64,000 bases of DNA from CAYJEJ01 sp964369315 (GTDB lineage: Bacteria > Pseudomonadota > Alphaproteobacteria > UBA3830 > JAIRWN01): positions 1 to 64,000 of the forward strand of contig CAYJEJ010000001.1 in the NCBI GenBank assembly GCA_964369315.1. Reading direction: 5' to 3'. How positions within the stretch are numbered: position 1 is the stretch's first letter; each line of letters starts with the position of its first letter. Shown piece after piece: positions 1 through 9,466 of the stretch. The notes beneath the pieces were generated by a model. It did no database searches and was not told where the DNA came from. It worked only from the letters and a program-made list of their open reading frames with translations. The position numbers and the translations under genes are program-made.

Positions 1-735
<735 letters not shown>

Positions 736-921
736 TGCTTAAAACATTTTAATGTTTTAAAATTAAAAACATAAGTTCAAGCCCATCTCACTCAAAATAT
801 TCAACTGACGATTTTGCATCGTTTACTAAATAAAAACACTTGAGTAAGGTACTTATACCTCGCTACCCAAATGTCCCTTCATATGTTCACTATTTCAATG
901 ATCGTTCTTAATGTAGGTAGT
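736..921 (-). other. 16S rRNA leader region
   Basis: Untranslated stretch between the predicted rrn promoter and the 16S 5' end. It should form the precursor leader that is removed by RNase III and other nucleases. I see no open reading frame or recognisable boxA; the segment is AT-rich with short repeats of AAAACATT near 742-770. Confidence 0.5.
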
Positions 922-950
922 GGTATACCGCAATAAAAACCCCTCGTCAA
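922..950 (-). promoter_or_regulatory. rrn operon promoter
   Basis: On the minus strand there is a TTGACG -35 hexamer (945-950), a 17-base spacer and a TATACC -10 hexamer (922-927). Upstream of the -35 (about 955-1000) lies a nearly pure A/T tract that could act as an UP element. Position and orientation suit transcription of the 16S gene, leaving a leader of roughly 180 bases. The call rests on the near-consensus hexamers and spacing; no transcript data were available. Confidence 0.7.
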
Positions 951-1081
951 CCAATAAATTTAAAAAATAGTTATTTTTTTATTAATTTTTTTCAAATGCC
1001 TATGTTTTAAGCAGAATTCATGTAGCAAAAAGTTCAAGATTATTATAACTTCAGAACGGATAACAAAGCATGGAGGCACAT

Positions 1082-2536
1082 ATGAGCCACAAACCCATTA
1101 TTATTAAGAATTTATCATACATCTTGCCTCATAAAATTTGTTTTGCGGACTTCTCAGCCCATATCGGGGGTGGGGATAAAATCGCTATTATAGGGAAAAA
1201 TGGTTCTGGGAAATCCTCTCTTTTAAAGATAATACAAGGCTTATTAGAGCCTAGTGACGGCACTGTTATTCGCTCGAATGATGTTGAGTTTGGATACCTC
1301 CCTCAGGCACTAGACAATCTGAAAGCTCTGAGTGGCGCCGAACGAATTAATAAAAGGCTGAGCGAAATCATTGCGAAACAGCCGAATTTTTTGTGTCTCG
1401 ATGAGCCGACGAATCACTTAGATAGGTCAAATAAAAAAAGCCTGATGCAGATGCTGAATAAGTTTCGCGGCACAACGTTAATAGTCACACATGACGTTGA
1501 ATTAATTACCAGATGCCTAGATACCGTCTGGCACATCGATAACTACACTATCAGAACTTTCACTGGCGATTATGAACACTATGTGTCAGAGCTCAGCTTA
1601 AAAAGAGGACAAATCGAAAAAGAAATCCATCAGCTCAACCTCCAAAAAAAACAACTGCACGAAAGCTTGATGAAACAACAAGTCAAATCATCCAAAAGCA
1701 AAGCTGCTGGGCAAAAAAAATTAAATAATAAAAAATGGATGAAATCCACCGCCGACCTGAAAGCCATGGGGGCACAAAAGTCACAAGGTCGCATAACAAA
1801 AAATATAGAGAATAAAAAAACCGATTTAACCAAACAGCTTTGCGAAACTCGCTTACCGGAAAAGATAACGCCCAAATTTTATATCAATCCTCAAATCCTT
1901 AAGACACAACACGTCGTATCAATCAGAAATGGAGGGATTAGTTACCCCAATCATGAAAATATTTTAAACCATATCAATCTCGAAGTATCTAGCACAGATA
2001 GGGTTGCAGTCTTGGGCAATAATGGGAGCGGGAAAACAACCTTGCTTAATGCCATTCTTACCAATCATAAAGACCTCGTGTTGAGCGGGACATGGGACAT
2101 CAGTAAACCCGAAAACATCGGATATTTAGATCAAAATTATACTTCGCTCAACCTTGACGCCTCGCCCCTAGAGGCGATTCAAAGCCTTACGCCCCATTGG
2201 TCGCATGACGAGGTAAGGAAACATTTGAATAATTTTTTATTTAAAAAAAATGAAGAGGTCAACGCCAACATATCCACCCTCTCTGGTGGAGAGAAAGCGA
2301 GGCTGTCGTTGGCAAAAATTGGTGCGAAAACGCCAAATTTATTAATCCTTGATGAAGTCACGAATAATTTAGACATTGAAACTCGAGCTCACGTGATTGA
2401 TGTTTTATTAGAATATCCAAGTGCGATAATCATTGTCTCGCACGACGAATTATTTTTAAAATCAATCAAGCTGACACATATTTATGAAATCATAAATGGC
2501 TCATTAGTCGCACAAAATCTAGACATGCTTCTCTAA
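1082..2536 (+). CDS. ABC-F family ATP-binding protein (ribosome-associated)
   Basis: Twin-ATPase protein of about 484 residues without membrane segments, the ABC-F architecture; members act on the ribosomal E site as translation factors or in antibiotic protection. Visible motifs: Walker A GKNGSGKSS (about 38-46), Walker B LCLDEPTNHLD (about 104-114), second Walker A GNNGSGKTT (312-320), signature LSGGE (400-404) and second Walker B LDEVTNNLD (423-431). Between the domains (about 175-260) is a Lys/Gln-rich, probably helical linker as in this family. The first domain has a degenerate signature (LSGAE), which is common in ABC-F proteins. The start is ATG 1082, five bases after GGAGG at 1072-1076; an ATG at 1070 lies upstream of that site. 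The 3' end overlaps convergent rsmB by 18 bases. The subtype (translation factor versus resistance) cannot be decided from sequence. Confidence 0.85.
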   Translation: MSHKPIIIKNLSYILPHKICFADFSAHIGGGDKIAIIGKNGSGKSSLLKIIQGLLEPSDGTVIRSNDVEFGYLPQALDNLKALSGAERINKRLSEIIAKQPNFLCLDEPTNHLDRSNKKSLMQMLNKFRGTTLIVTHDVELITRCLDTVWHIDNYTIRTFTGDYEHYVSELSLKRGQIEKEIHQLNLQKKQLHESLMKQQVKSSKSKAAGQKKLNNKKWMKSTADLKAMGAQKSQGRITKNIENKKTDLTKQLCETRLPEKITPKFYINPQILKTQHVVSIRNGGISYPNHENILNHINLEVSSTDRVAVLGNNGSGKTTLLNAILTNHKDLVLSGTWDISKPENIGYLDQNYTSLNLDASPLEAIQSLTPHWSHDEVRKHLNNFLFKKNEEVNANISTLSGGEKARLSLAKIGAKTPNLLILDEVTNNLDIETRAHVIDVLLEYPSAIIIVSHDELFLKSIKLTHIYEIINGSLVAQNLDMLL

Positions 2537-3817
2537 AACAGCGGCAAAAAACCCGTCCATACCGTGCTCAAAAGGATTGGTTTTGAGATAACCGTCCTTG
2601 ACAACTTCACTGGCATTAGGCACTTCAGCCAAATTGACGGTTGCAGAAGAAAAGTCCTGATTGTCCTTCAAAAAAGCGGATATTTGGTCATCATTTTCAC
2701 ACATCAAAACTGAGCAAGTTGCATATATGAGCTTTCCACCATTTTTTACAAGCATTTTTGCATTATCCAAAATCTGTCTTTGAAGAGCGATTAATTTTTC
2801 CAATTCTTGCTCGTTGAAACGCCATTTTATATCTGGGTTGCGTCGCCAAGTGCCGCTCCCTGAACACGGAACGTCAACTAATACAACATCTGCAAAGCCT
2901 CTATGACGTTTTAACCATTTGCTAGTTGGCACAAAAACCCGAGCATTGTCGACATGGTTTCTCACAAGTCGCTTATTTGCCTCGCCAAGTTTTCTATCAG
3001 ATGTATCAAAAGCGTATATCACCCCTTTGTTTTGCATCATCATTGCCATTGCCAGTGTTTTACCGCCTGCACCAGCACAAAAGTCGACCACCGTCTGGCT
3101 AGGCTTTGCCTCAGTTAATAATGCAACCAGCTGAGAAGCCTCATCCTGCACCTCGCAGTACCCCTTTGAAAACGCTAAATCCCGTGGTGATGGACGCACA
3201 TCCCCACAAACACACAATCCCCAAGGGGAATATCTCGCGGGCTGGGTCTTCACCCCCTCGTCATAAAGCATTGATGCGACCTGTTCCCTAGAGGTTTTAT
3301 GAACGTTTACCCTGAGTGTAACCTGTGCCTTTTCGTTCAAAGCGTATGCATAATCGAGCCAATTTTCGCCAAAACTTTTTTGAAATTCGTTCAATGCCCA
3401 AAAGGGCAGACCGCTTTTTATCTCTATTGGGATATCAAGTTTCATCCGCTCTATAATCAATGGGATTAAAGCGAGCTCATTTAAACGCAACGCCGTTGGA
3501 CCATATTGGTCGCCCACAAACGTTTTTTGCACTTGCTCTGTGGGGTTACCAGAATATAAAAGCCATGCAATGACTAATGCCCTGATATAATTTTCATTTT
3601 TATTGACCTGCCCGTCTTGAAGGTTCAACAGCCAATTCAATAAAGCCTTGTTTCTGATGATTGCATATGATGTTTCGCTAATAAACTTCCTATCACTGCT
3701 ACCGATATATTTACGCCTGCGAAAATAATCCGTCATAATATTATCAGCAGGAAACGTTGTCACCTCAACGTTGACAACAATGTCAATCACGGCTTGCACA
3801 AGTGAAGAAAAAATCAT
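2519..3817 (-). CDS. rsmB: 16S rRNA m5C methyltransferase, RsmB/NOP family
   Basis: S-adenosylmethionine-dependent RNA cytosine-C5 methyltransferase of 432 residues. The C-terminal Rossmann domain shows the SAM loop DFCAGAGGKT (245-254), the PCSGSG motif with a Cys at 318, and the ATCS motif with the second (nucleophilic) Cys at 368, both diagnostic of the NOP2/RsmB group. The N-terminal part (about 1-140) matches the NusB-like region usually found in RsmB, which methylates 16S C967. It overlaps the stop of rlmE by four bases (ATGA), so it is probably translationally coupled as the last gene of a Nudix-rlmE-rsmB operon. The family is certain; the exact target base is inferred. Confidence 0.88.
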   Translation of the reverse strand: MIFSSLVQAVIDIVVNVEVTTFPADNIMTDYFRRRKYIGSSDRKFISETSYAIIRNKALLNWLLNLQDGQVNKNENYIRALVIAWLLYSGNPTEQVQKTFVGDQYGPTALRLNELALIPLIIERMKLDIPIEIKSGLPFWALNEFQKSFGENWLDYAYALNEKAQVTLRVNVHKTSREQVASMLYDEGVKTQPARYSPWGLCVCGDVRPSPRDLAFSKGYCEVQDEASQLVALLTEAKPSQTVVDFCAGAGGKTLAMAMMMQNKGVIYAFDTSDRKLGEANKRLVRNHVDNARVFVPTSKWLKRHRGFADVVLVDVPCSGSGTWRRNPDIKWRFNEQELEKLIALQRQILDNAKMLVKNGGKLIYATCSVLMCENDDQISAFLKDNQDFSSATVNLAEVPNASEVVKDGYLKTNPFEHGMDGFFAAVLEKHV

Positions 3818-4476
3818 TGCACGACTTCCTTTCCCCTGAAGTTTAAGGATATCATATATAACTCTGAAGATTCTTTTCTGCTGGACTTTGGTTTAAAGTG
3901 CACCACTTTTTCAAAATTTTGCTTTAGTTTTAGTAACAATTGCCTCTCTCCGCCACCTTGAAAAACCTTGGCGACAAAACTTCCCCCTTTTTGCAAGTTA
4001 TCCATCGCAAATTCAGCGGCGATTTCAACCAAAGCCATCATACGAATATGGTCTGTTTTTGCATGCCCTATTGTGTTTGGTGCCATGTCAGAGACAATTA
4101 AATCTGGTCGTCCAGAAATGCTTTTCATGATTTCTGTGATAATTTCTTCATCGTTAAAGTCGCCTAAAATAAATTTTACACCATTTAAAACAGGCATTTC
4201 TAACAGATCTACAGCAACCACTTTTGCCCCGCCGCTTAAATTAGCTCGCGTCGAGATGACCTGACTCCACCCCCCTGGGGCTGCCCCTAGGTCTATAATT
4301 TTGGAAGATTTTTTTATTAATCGGAATTTATCGTCAATTTCAGCCAACTTAAAAGCTGCCCTAGAACGAAAACCTTGTTTTTTTGCCTCTAAAACGAATG
4401 GGTCGTTCAATTGCCGTTCAACCCATCTTCTGGATGAATTGCTTTTAAAGTTTTCTTTATGAACTTTTATTTTCAT
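3814..4476 (-). CDS. rlmE: 23S rRNA 2'-O-methyltransferase RlmE (FtsJ/RrmJ)
   Basis: Encodes 220 residues matching the RlmE family, which methylates the 2'-OH of U2552 in the 23S A loop during late 50S assembly. The SAM-binding motif DLGAAPGGWSQ (62-72) is present and the catalytic K-D-K-E tetrad can be followed: Lys43, Asp130 (SDMAPN), Lys170 (AKVFQGG) and Glu205 (SSELY). Length is typical. It overlaps the upstream Nudix gene by 20 bases and the downstream rsmB by 4, so the three genes look like one operon. No anomaly was seen. Confidence 0.93.
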   Translation of the reverse strand: MKIKVHKENFKSNSSRRWVERQLNDPFVLEAKKQGFRSRAAFKLAEIDDKFRLIKKSSKIIDLGAAPGGWSQVISTRANLSGGAKVVAVDLLEMPVLNGVKFILGDFNDEEIITEIMKSISGRPDLIVSDMAPNTIGHAKTDHIRMMALVEIAAEFAMDNLQKGGSFVAKVFQGGGERQLLLKLKQNFEKVVHFKPKSSRKESSELYMISLNFRGKEVVQ

Positions 4477-4939
4477 GTGTTTGTGTTCTTTTTTTCAAAG
4501 CCTCAGGTGATTCTATCTCAATTTCCAGATAATTTTGTCCTTTTTTTATTGCCTCCAGCACCAAAGAGATATATGGCACAGTTTCTTGAGGCAAAGCGTC
4601 ATAAGGGAAAAAGCGTAAGTCATCGCACTTATCTGGCTCATTGTTGTTCACCTGACCTGAATATTTAGTTGCGACAAAATAGAGCCCAATATAACTATCC
4701 CCGCCGGAGCTACAAGTCATCTTTAGCTCAAGGTCATCACCCAGAATATCAACATTTGCCTCTTCTTTTGCCTCACGAATAATGGTTTGTTTGCAAAACT
4801 CACCTTTTTCCCAATGACCTGCTGGCAAGCTATAAAAACCGTCATAAAAACCAGAGCCTTTTCTTTTGTGTAGGAGCACTTGCCCATCTTGTTCCAAAAC
4901 CAAGTATACAGCACACTTGAGCGTTGACCGTTCTTTCAT
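4457..4939 (-). CDS. Nudix hydrolase
   Basis: 160-residue protein with a Nudix box at 41-63 (G-x5-E-x7-REAKEE-AN-V). All the metal-binding Glu positions are kept; the usual Gly near the end of the box is Asn. Such enzymes cleave nucleoside diphosphates linked to another moiety; the overall form (VYLVLEQDGQVLLHKR then SLPAGHWEKGE) resembles housecleaning nucleotide pyrophosphatases. A GGAG ribosome-binding site sits ahead of the ATG. First gene of the Nudix-rlmE-rsmB run. The substrate cannot be predicted. Confidence 0.8.
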   Translation of the reverse strand: MKERSTLKCAVYLVLEQDGQVLLHKRKGSGFYDGFYSLPAGHWEKGEFCKQTIIREAKEEANVDILGDDLELKMTCSSGGDSYIGLYFVATKYSGQVNNNEPDKCDDLRFFPYDALPQETVPYISLVLEAIKKGQNYLEIEIESPEALKKRTQTHENKSS

Positions 4940-5025
4940 ATTTTTAACTCCAATATTAATGTTTTAGCTATTTTTAAATAAAACATGTTGACCATTTTCT
5001 TATATCAGCTAATATTCCAGTGTTT

Positions 5026-5112
5026 GCCCCTGTGGTGGAATTGGTAGACGCGATAGACTCAAAATCTATTATCCGCACGGATGTGGGAGTTCGAGTCTCC
5101 CCGGGGGCACCA
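5026..5112 (+). tRNA. tRNA-Leu (CAA)
   Basis: An 87-base cloverleaf with acceptor GCCCCTG pairing with CGGGGGC (one G-T pair), encoded CCA at 5110-5112, GGTGGAATTGGTAGACGC D-arm, anticodon loop CTCAAAA giving CAA, a long variable arm typical of class II tRNAs, and GTTCGAGTC T-loop. It decodes UUG. It lies alone between minus-strand protein genes. Confidence 0.96.
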
Positions 5113-5205
5113 TATCTTTCAAATTTTTTCATATATTCCGCGTTCTCAAGTGTGTAAAATATATCGCCTTGAACACTCCTATCACCACAACGCACTCTCG
5201 TTTGT

Positions 5206-6459
5206 TTAAATCGTATCGAATATCTGTTGTGCTTTGTCTTGGTCAACTCTTCCGACCAGAGCCAATGTTTTTTTAGAGTTTAAGATTCTATTCGCCACAT
5301 CCTGTACAGAAGCAATATTGACATTATTAATTCTTTCAATCAGCTCTTGATTGGTGATTAGTCGGTCAAAAATCATAATTTGATTGGCATTTCGCTCGCA
5401 CATAGACGCGGTGCCTTCAAGCGACATTAACAGCCCCATTTTAAACTGTGCCAACGCACGTTCAAATTCTTTTTGTTCAATATTTTTGGATATATCCGAC
5501 AATTGCTCGATAGAAATATCAATCACATCTTTAATATGATTTGGTGATGTCCCCGCATAAATACACATAGTCCCGCTGTCGTCATAACAGCTATTAAAAG
5601 AATAAACAGAATAGACTAGACCACGTTTCTCCCTGACTTCCTGAAACAATCTTGATGACATCCCCCCACCAAGAATAGCACAACAAACCGCAGCGTTATA
5701 ATAATCCTCAGACCTCAAATTAACGCCCTCAAACCCCAAAGTTACTTGGGCTTGTTCCAACTGGTCTCGCCTATCGACAAATAGTCCTCCCTGATATTTC
5801 GCAGGTTCTGGCTGGATATTATGTCCTTCGGATTTGTGTTTTCCAAAATATTGCCTCGCCAAGTCAACAATTTGCTGATGGTCGACATTACCTGCGGCAG
5901 AAAAAACCATGTTTTCTGGCACGTAAAACATGTCCATATATGCTCGCAGCTCTGAGGACTTGATTGTATTAATAATATCACTCGTGCCAAGAATTGACCG
6001 TCCCATGGGCTGACCATGAAAAGCGGTCGACTGAAAGTGTTCAAAGACAACCTCATCAGGTGCGTCAACAGTTTGACCAATTTCTTGCAAGATTACGCCC
6101 CGCTCCCGCTCCAACTCATGCTCTGGAAATGCAGGGTTTAGCAATATATCTGATAAAATATCAACCGCTAGCTCCACATCACTGCCCAAAACACGTGCGT
6201 GATACGCTGTTGCCTCGCGAGACGTATAGGCATTTAAGTCACCCCCGACAGATTCAATCGCCTCGGCTATATCTAGTGCCGTTCTACGTCTGCTACCTTT
6301 AAAAGCCATGTGCTCTAAAAAATGTGAGATGCCGTTGTTTTCTTGGTTTTCATACCTAGCACCCACTTCGTGCCAAACGCCCAGTGTAACCGTCTCTAGC
6401 TGAGGCATGTGGTGGGTGACAACTCTAATACCGTTTTCTAAGGTCGTTAATTCGCTCAC
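5206..6459 (-). CDS. M16 family zinc metallopeptidase (processing-peptidase-like)
   Basis: 417-residue M16B peptidase related to mitochondrial processing peptidase beta and bacterial YmxG/PqqL-type enzymes. The inverted zinc motif HFLEH is at 46-50 with the distal ligand Glu126 exactly 76 residues later, so this is an active-type subunit. The Gly-rich/Arg-containing substrate loop GGGMSSRLFQEVREKRGLVY follows in the second half. The start ATG is nine bases downstream of the plsX stop, suggesting cotranscription with rpmF-plsX, a slot often held by fabH in other bacteria. No signal peptide is visible, so it is probably cytoplasmic. The natural substrate is unknown. Confidence 0.88.
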   Translation of the reverse strand: MSELTTLENGIRVVTHHMPQLETVTLGVWHEVGARYENQENNGISHFLEHMAFKGSRRRTALDIAEAIESVGGDLNAYTSREATAYHARVLGSDVELAVDILSDILLNPAFPEHELERERGVILQEIGQTVDAPDEVVFEHFQSTAFHGQPMGRSILGTSDIINTIKSSELRAYMDMFYVPENMVFSAAGNVDHQQIVDLARQYFGKHKSEGHNIQPEPAKYQGGLFVDRRDQLEQAQVTLGFEGVNLRSEDYYNAAVCCAILGGGMSSRLFQEVREKRGLVYSVYSFNSCYDDSGTMCIYAGTSPNHIKDVIDISIEQLSDISKNIEQKEFERALAQFKMGLLMSLEGTASMCERNANQIMIFDRLITNQELIERINNVNIASVQDVANRILNSKKTLALVGRVDQDKAQQIFDTI

Positions 6460-6467
6460 ATTTTCAC

Positions 6468-7493
6468 CTAATTCTCATTATTAGCAGAAAAGACACTGTG
6501 CTTTTTTGTTTTATTTATCACATCATCGACACAAACCTTGATTGCAAACTTTATAGCGTTAGCAAAGCCAATATAATCTGTCCCCCCATGGCTCTTGACA
6601 GCAGGGAAGTTCAGCCCCATTAAAAGTGCCCCATTAAATGCTCGTGGGTCAAAGCAAGATAAGGCTTTTTTCAGTCTTTTTTTGAGCAAAAAGCCCGCAA
6701 CCTTCATCAAAAATCCGCCCTCTAAGAACGCCGATTTAAAATGTTTGATTAACAATTTCGCCGCTCCCTCAGCTGACTTTAGGGCTATATTCCCTGAAAA
6801 ACCATCTGTGACGATTACGTCAGCTTCCCCCATCCAGATTCCATCGCCTTCAATAAACCCGACATAGTTTTTGACAATCCCGTCGCTTAATAGTTTTGAT
6901 GTTTCTTGAATGACTTTATTGCCCTTGGTTGCTTCCGAACCGATGTTTAATAAGGCAACCTTTGGAGCATTTGATGATGTGTAAGAACTCGCCAAGCTCT
7001 CACCCATAATAGCGAATTGGACAAGCCGCTCACTCGAGCAATCTGTATTAGCCCCAAGGTCCAAGGCTATGCAGGAGCCATTCACCGTTGGTAGCTGGGT
7101 GGCAATCGCCGGTCTTTTAATCCCATTGAGGGTGTCAAGGATTAATGTCGCCAACGCAACATAAACTCCTGTATTCCCCGCTGATACGACAACATCAGCC
7201 TGACCGTCTCGCACTGCTTCAATCGCCTTACCCAGACTGCTGTCACGCCCTTTCCTCAACATAACAGATGGCTTATCATCGGCAGATATGCTCGTTTTGA
7301 CATCCCTGACCTCAGGCAAAGGAAGACCAGCAAAATATTTCTCAACCAAAGGGTCTAGAACGTCCCTGTCGCCAAACAACAAAAATTTCGCACGAACAGA
7401 AGCTGTGAGCGATGCAACAGCTCGCACAACCATTTCAGAGCCGCCATCTCCACCCATTGCATCAATCGAGACGACTACATCATCACTTATCAA
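6468..7493 (-). CDS. plsX: phosphate acyltransferase PlsX
   Basis: 341 residues matching PlsX, which converts acyl-ACP to acyl-phosphate for PlsY in phosphatidic acid synthesis. Family landmarks are the N-terminal SIDAMGGD block (9-16), the SAGNTG motif, and the VTDGFSGN block in the C-terminal third. It follows rpmF by 25 bases, the conserved rpmF-plsX arrangement, and is therefore probably expressed with ribosomal protein L32. Length is normal and no key block is missing. Confidence 0.94.
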   Translation of the reverse strand: MISDDVVVSIDAMGGDGGSEMVVRAVASLTASVRAKFLLFGDRDVLDPLVEKYFAGLPLPEVRDVKTSISADDKPSVMLRKGRDSSLGKAIEAVRDGQADVVVSAGNTGVYVALATLILDTLNGIKRPAIATQLPTVNGSCIALDLGANTDCSSERLVQFAIMGESLASSYTSSNAPKVALLNIGSEATKGNKVIQETSKLLSDGIVKNYVGFIEGDGIWMGEADVIVTDGFSGNIALKSAEGAAKLLIKHFKSAFLEGGFLMKVAGFLLKKRLKKALSCFDPRAFNGALLMGLNFPAVKSHGGTDYIGFANAIKFAIKVCVDDVINKTKKHSVFSANNEN

Positions 7494-7518
7494 AGTAATA
7501 CTTCTCTAAAATAATTGT

Positions 7519-7722
7519 TTATGCATTATCCACAACGGACTCGGCAACAGGCTTTGTAAACACTTGTCGATTATTATAAAAACCGCAACTTTTACAAATA
7601 TGGTGTGGTAGACGATTGTTACCACAATTAGCACACTTTACATAGTTCACTGCTTTTAAAGCGTGATGAGAACGCCTCATATCACGACGAGACTTCGATA
7701 CTTTTTTCTTTGGAACAGCCAT
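7519..7722 (-). CDS. rpmF: 50S ribosomal protein L32
   Basis: 67-residue basic protein beginning MAVPKKKVSKSRRDMRRSHH, the hallmark of L32. Two CxxC knuckles (CANC and CKSC) form a zinc ribbon, so this is the zinc-containing form. An AGGA ribosome-binding site precedes the ATG, and a TATAAT-like -10 (complement of 7743-7748) lies upstream without a convincing -35. Followed by plsX. Confidence 0.96.
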   Translation of the reverse strand: MAVPKKKVSKSRRDMRRSHHALKAVNYVKCANCGNNRLPHHICKSCGFYNNRQVFTKPVAESVVDNA

Positions 7723-7831
7723 TTTACAATCCTAGGGTCACTATTATAATCTTGATAGTTTTAAACTAATTTATTCAAAAGCACAAGCACTAACAACAAA
7801 AGCTCTGTTAAAGTATCAACTCACGCTACCT

Positions 7832-8605
7832 TCAGCTTATTTCTAAAATTAAGCCGTCATATGCGGGCACAATATTTTTTGGTAATCTCTTAATCAGGCT
7901 ATCGTAATCCATTTTAACGCCCATATGCGTTAATATCACCTGCTTTGGTTGAATGATTTCAGTCCATTTTAACACCTGCTCAAGCCCTGCGTGAGTAAAA
8001 TGTTGGTCTGGTCTTAAACTTTCAACGACCCAAACTTCAACTCCTTTTAAAGATTGTATGTTTTCTTCTGACAAGTCCTGAAAATCAACCGTATAAGCAA
8101 AATTGCCAATCTTAATCGCAGATGTTTTACAGAGCCCATGGTCTAGCTCAAAGGTTTGAAGGGCTATATCGCCAATGGATAAGCTCCCTTGAACAATCTC
8201 ATTTGCCACTAAACATGGAGGGTACATAGAATAATCAGCACTGTTATTGTCAAATAAATAATCAAAATTTTTTGTAATATCAGCCATTGTTTCGCAACTG
8301 CCATATACTGGAATAGTTGCACCGCTGAGACCAAAAATACAACGCAATTCGTTGATGCCGTGTGTGTGGTCTGCGTGCATGTGGGTATAGAACACGGCGT
8401 CTATTTTATTTACGCCTGCATTGATTAATTGCGTCCTTAAGTCTGGCGAAGTGTCCACCAATAAATTAGTTTGCTCTGTTTGAATCAATATTGATGAGCG
8501 AGTGCGATAATTTTTTGGGTTGGTCTTGTCGCAATCACCCCAACCTATCGTCAAGTCTGGCACACCTGTAGAAGACCCACATCCAAGGATTGTTACTTTA
8601 AGCAT
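7832..8605 (-). CDS. metallo-beta-lactamase fold hydrolase (PhnP-like)
   Basis: 257 residues with the dinuclear-zinc motif HMHADH (75-80) and further His/Asp ligands (LDHG near 155, LTHMG near 228), the pattern of the PhnP/RNase Z-like MBL group. These proteins are phosphodiesterases; PhnP acts on cyclic ribose phosphates, but this gene sits beside tatD rather than phosphonate genes. It overlaps the 3' end of tatD by 8 bases, an arrangement seen in many alphaproteobacteria. No signal peptide. The substrate is unknown. Confidence 0.8.
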   Translation of the reverse strand: MLKVTILGCGSSTGVPDLTIGWGDCDKTNPKNYRTRSSILIQTEQTNLLVDTSPDLRTQLINAGVNKIDAVFYTHMHADHTHGINELRCIFGLSGATIPVYGSCETMADITKNFDYLFDNNSADYSMYPPCLVANEIVQGSLSIGDIALQTFELDHGLCKTSAIKIGNFAYTVDFQDLSEENIQSLKGVEVWVVESLRPDQHFTHAGLEQVLKWTEIIQPKQVILTHMGVKMDYDSLIKRLPKNIVPAYDGLILEIS

Positions 8606-9389
8606 ATTCTACTCTTGCTTTTTCAAATAATCTGAAAAAATTATCTGCACAGACCGTTAATAATTTTTCGTATTCTATTCCTTTTATATCAGCAATAGAT
8701 TGTGCAACATACTTCACAAACATTGGCTCGTTCACCCTCCCTCGGACGGGCTCAGGTGCGAGGAAAGGGGAATCTGTTTCTATTAACAGTCGCTCTAACG
8801 GAACGATTTTTAATAATTCGCGTAATTGCGTGGCTTTCTTAAATGTAACAATCCCTGAAAAAGACACATACATCCCCAATTCTAAGACCTTATTAAGTAG
8901 CCATTCATCGCCAGAAAAACAGTGAACAACCCCTTTTAAGGGAGCGTTGTTCTTTAACAAATCAAACGTATCTTGAGCCGCATCACGTGTGTGTATCACA
9001 ACTGGCAAGCTGGTATGAAGAGCGGCTTGTAATTGGGTTTCAAATATTTGTTGCTGGATTTTGCTGTCTTGTTTTCCATAAAAATAATCCAGCCCTATCT
9101 CACCGACAGCAACAGTTTTTTTATCCTGTGCACAGTTTATAATCCAGTCATATAATTTTGATAAACATCCATCAGACAAATATTTGTTCGCCTCACTGGG
9201 GTGCACACCTGCTGTGTGAAAGATTTGAGGGTATAAATCACTGATTTTTAAAATCTTTTCATACTCATCTTCACCTGTACAGACTGAAAGCATCATCTCA
9301 ACCCCGCAATTTTTCGCCCTCTCGAGCAAAGCAGGGAGTTCGGTGTCGCAATTTAATTCACTTAAATGACAATGGCTATCAATTAACAT
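8598..9389 (-). CDS. tatD: TatD family metal-dependent deoxyribonuclease
   Basis: 263-residue TIM-barrel hydrolase of the TatD/YcfH group. Metal ligands are visible: DSHCHL at the N-terminus, GEIGLDY in the middle, VIHTRDA, VHCFSG, and ETDSPFLAPEP near 205. Members have 3'-5' exonuclease activity and may act in DNA repair or turnover. Length is standard. It overlaps the downstream MBL hydrolase gene and is probably cotranscribed with it. Which TatD paralogue it is cannot be settled from sequence. Confidence 0.9.
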   Translation of the reverse strand: MLIDSHCHLSELNCDTELPALLERAKNCGVEMMLSVCTGEDEYEKILKISDLYPQIFHTAGVHPSEANKYLSDGCLSKLYDWIINCAQDKKTVAVGEIGLDYFYGKQDSKIQQQIFETQLQAALHTSLPVVIHTRDAAQDTFDLLKNNAPLKGVVHCFSGDEWLLNKVLELGMYVSFSGIVTFKKATQLRELLKIVPLERLLIETDSPFLAPEPVRGRVNEPMFVKYVAQSIADIKGIEYEKLLTVCADNFFRLFEKARVEYA

Positions 9390-9466
9390 CTCTGGACTAG
9401 AAGCAATATTTCGTTTTAATATATCCCAATATTGATTTTAAACAACATTAAACAAGAGTGAACATT

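Noticed and set aside
4974..5246. A 90-codon minus-strand frame across tRNA-Leu
   Set aside because: It contains the well-known spurious peptide GAPGETRTPTSVR that comes from translating a tRNA gene backwards.
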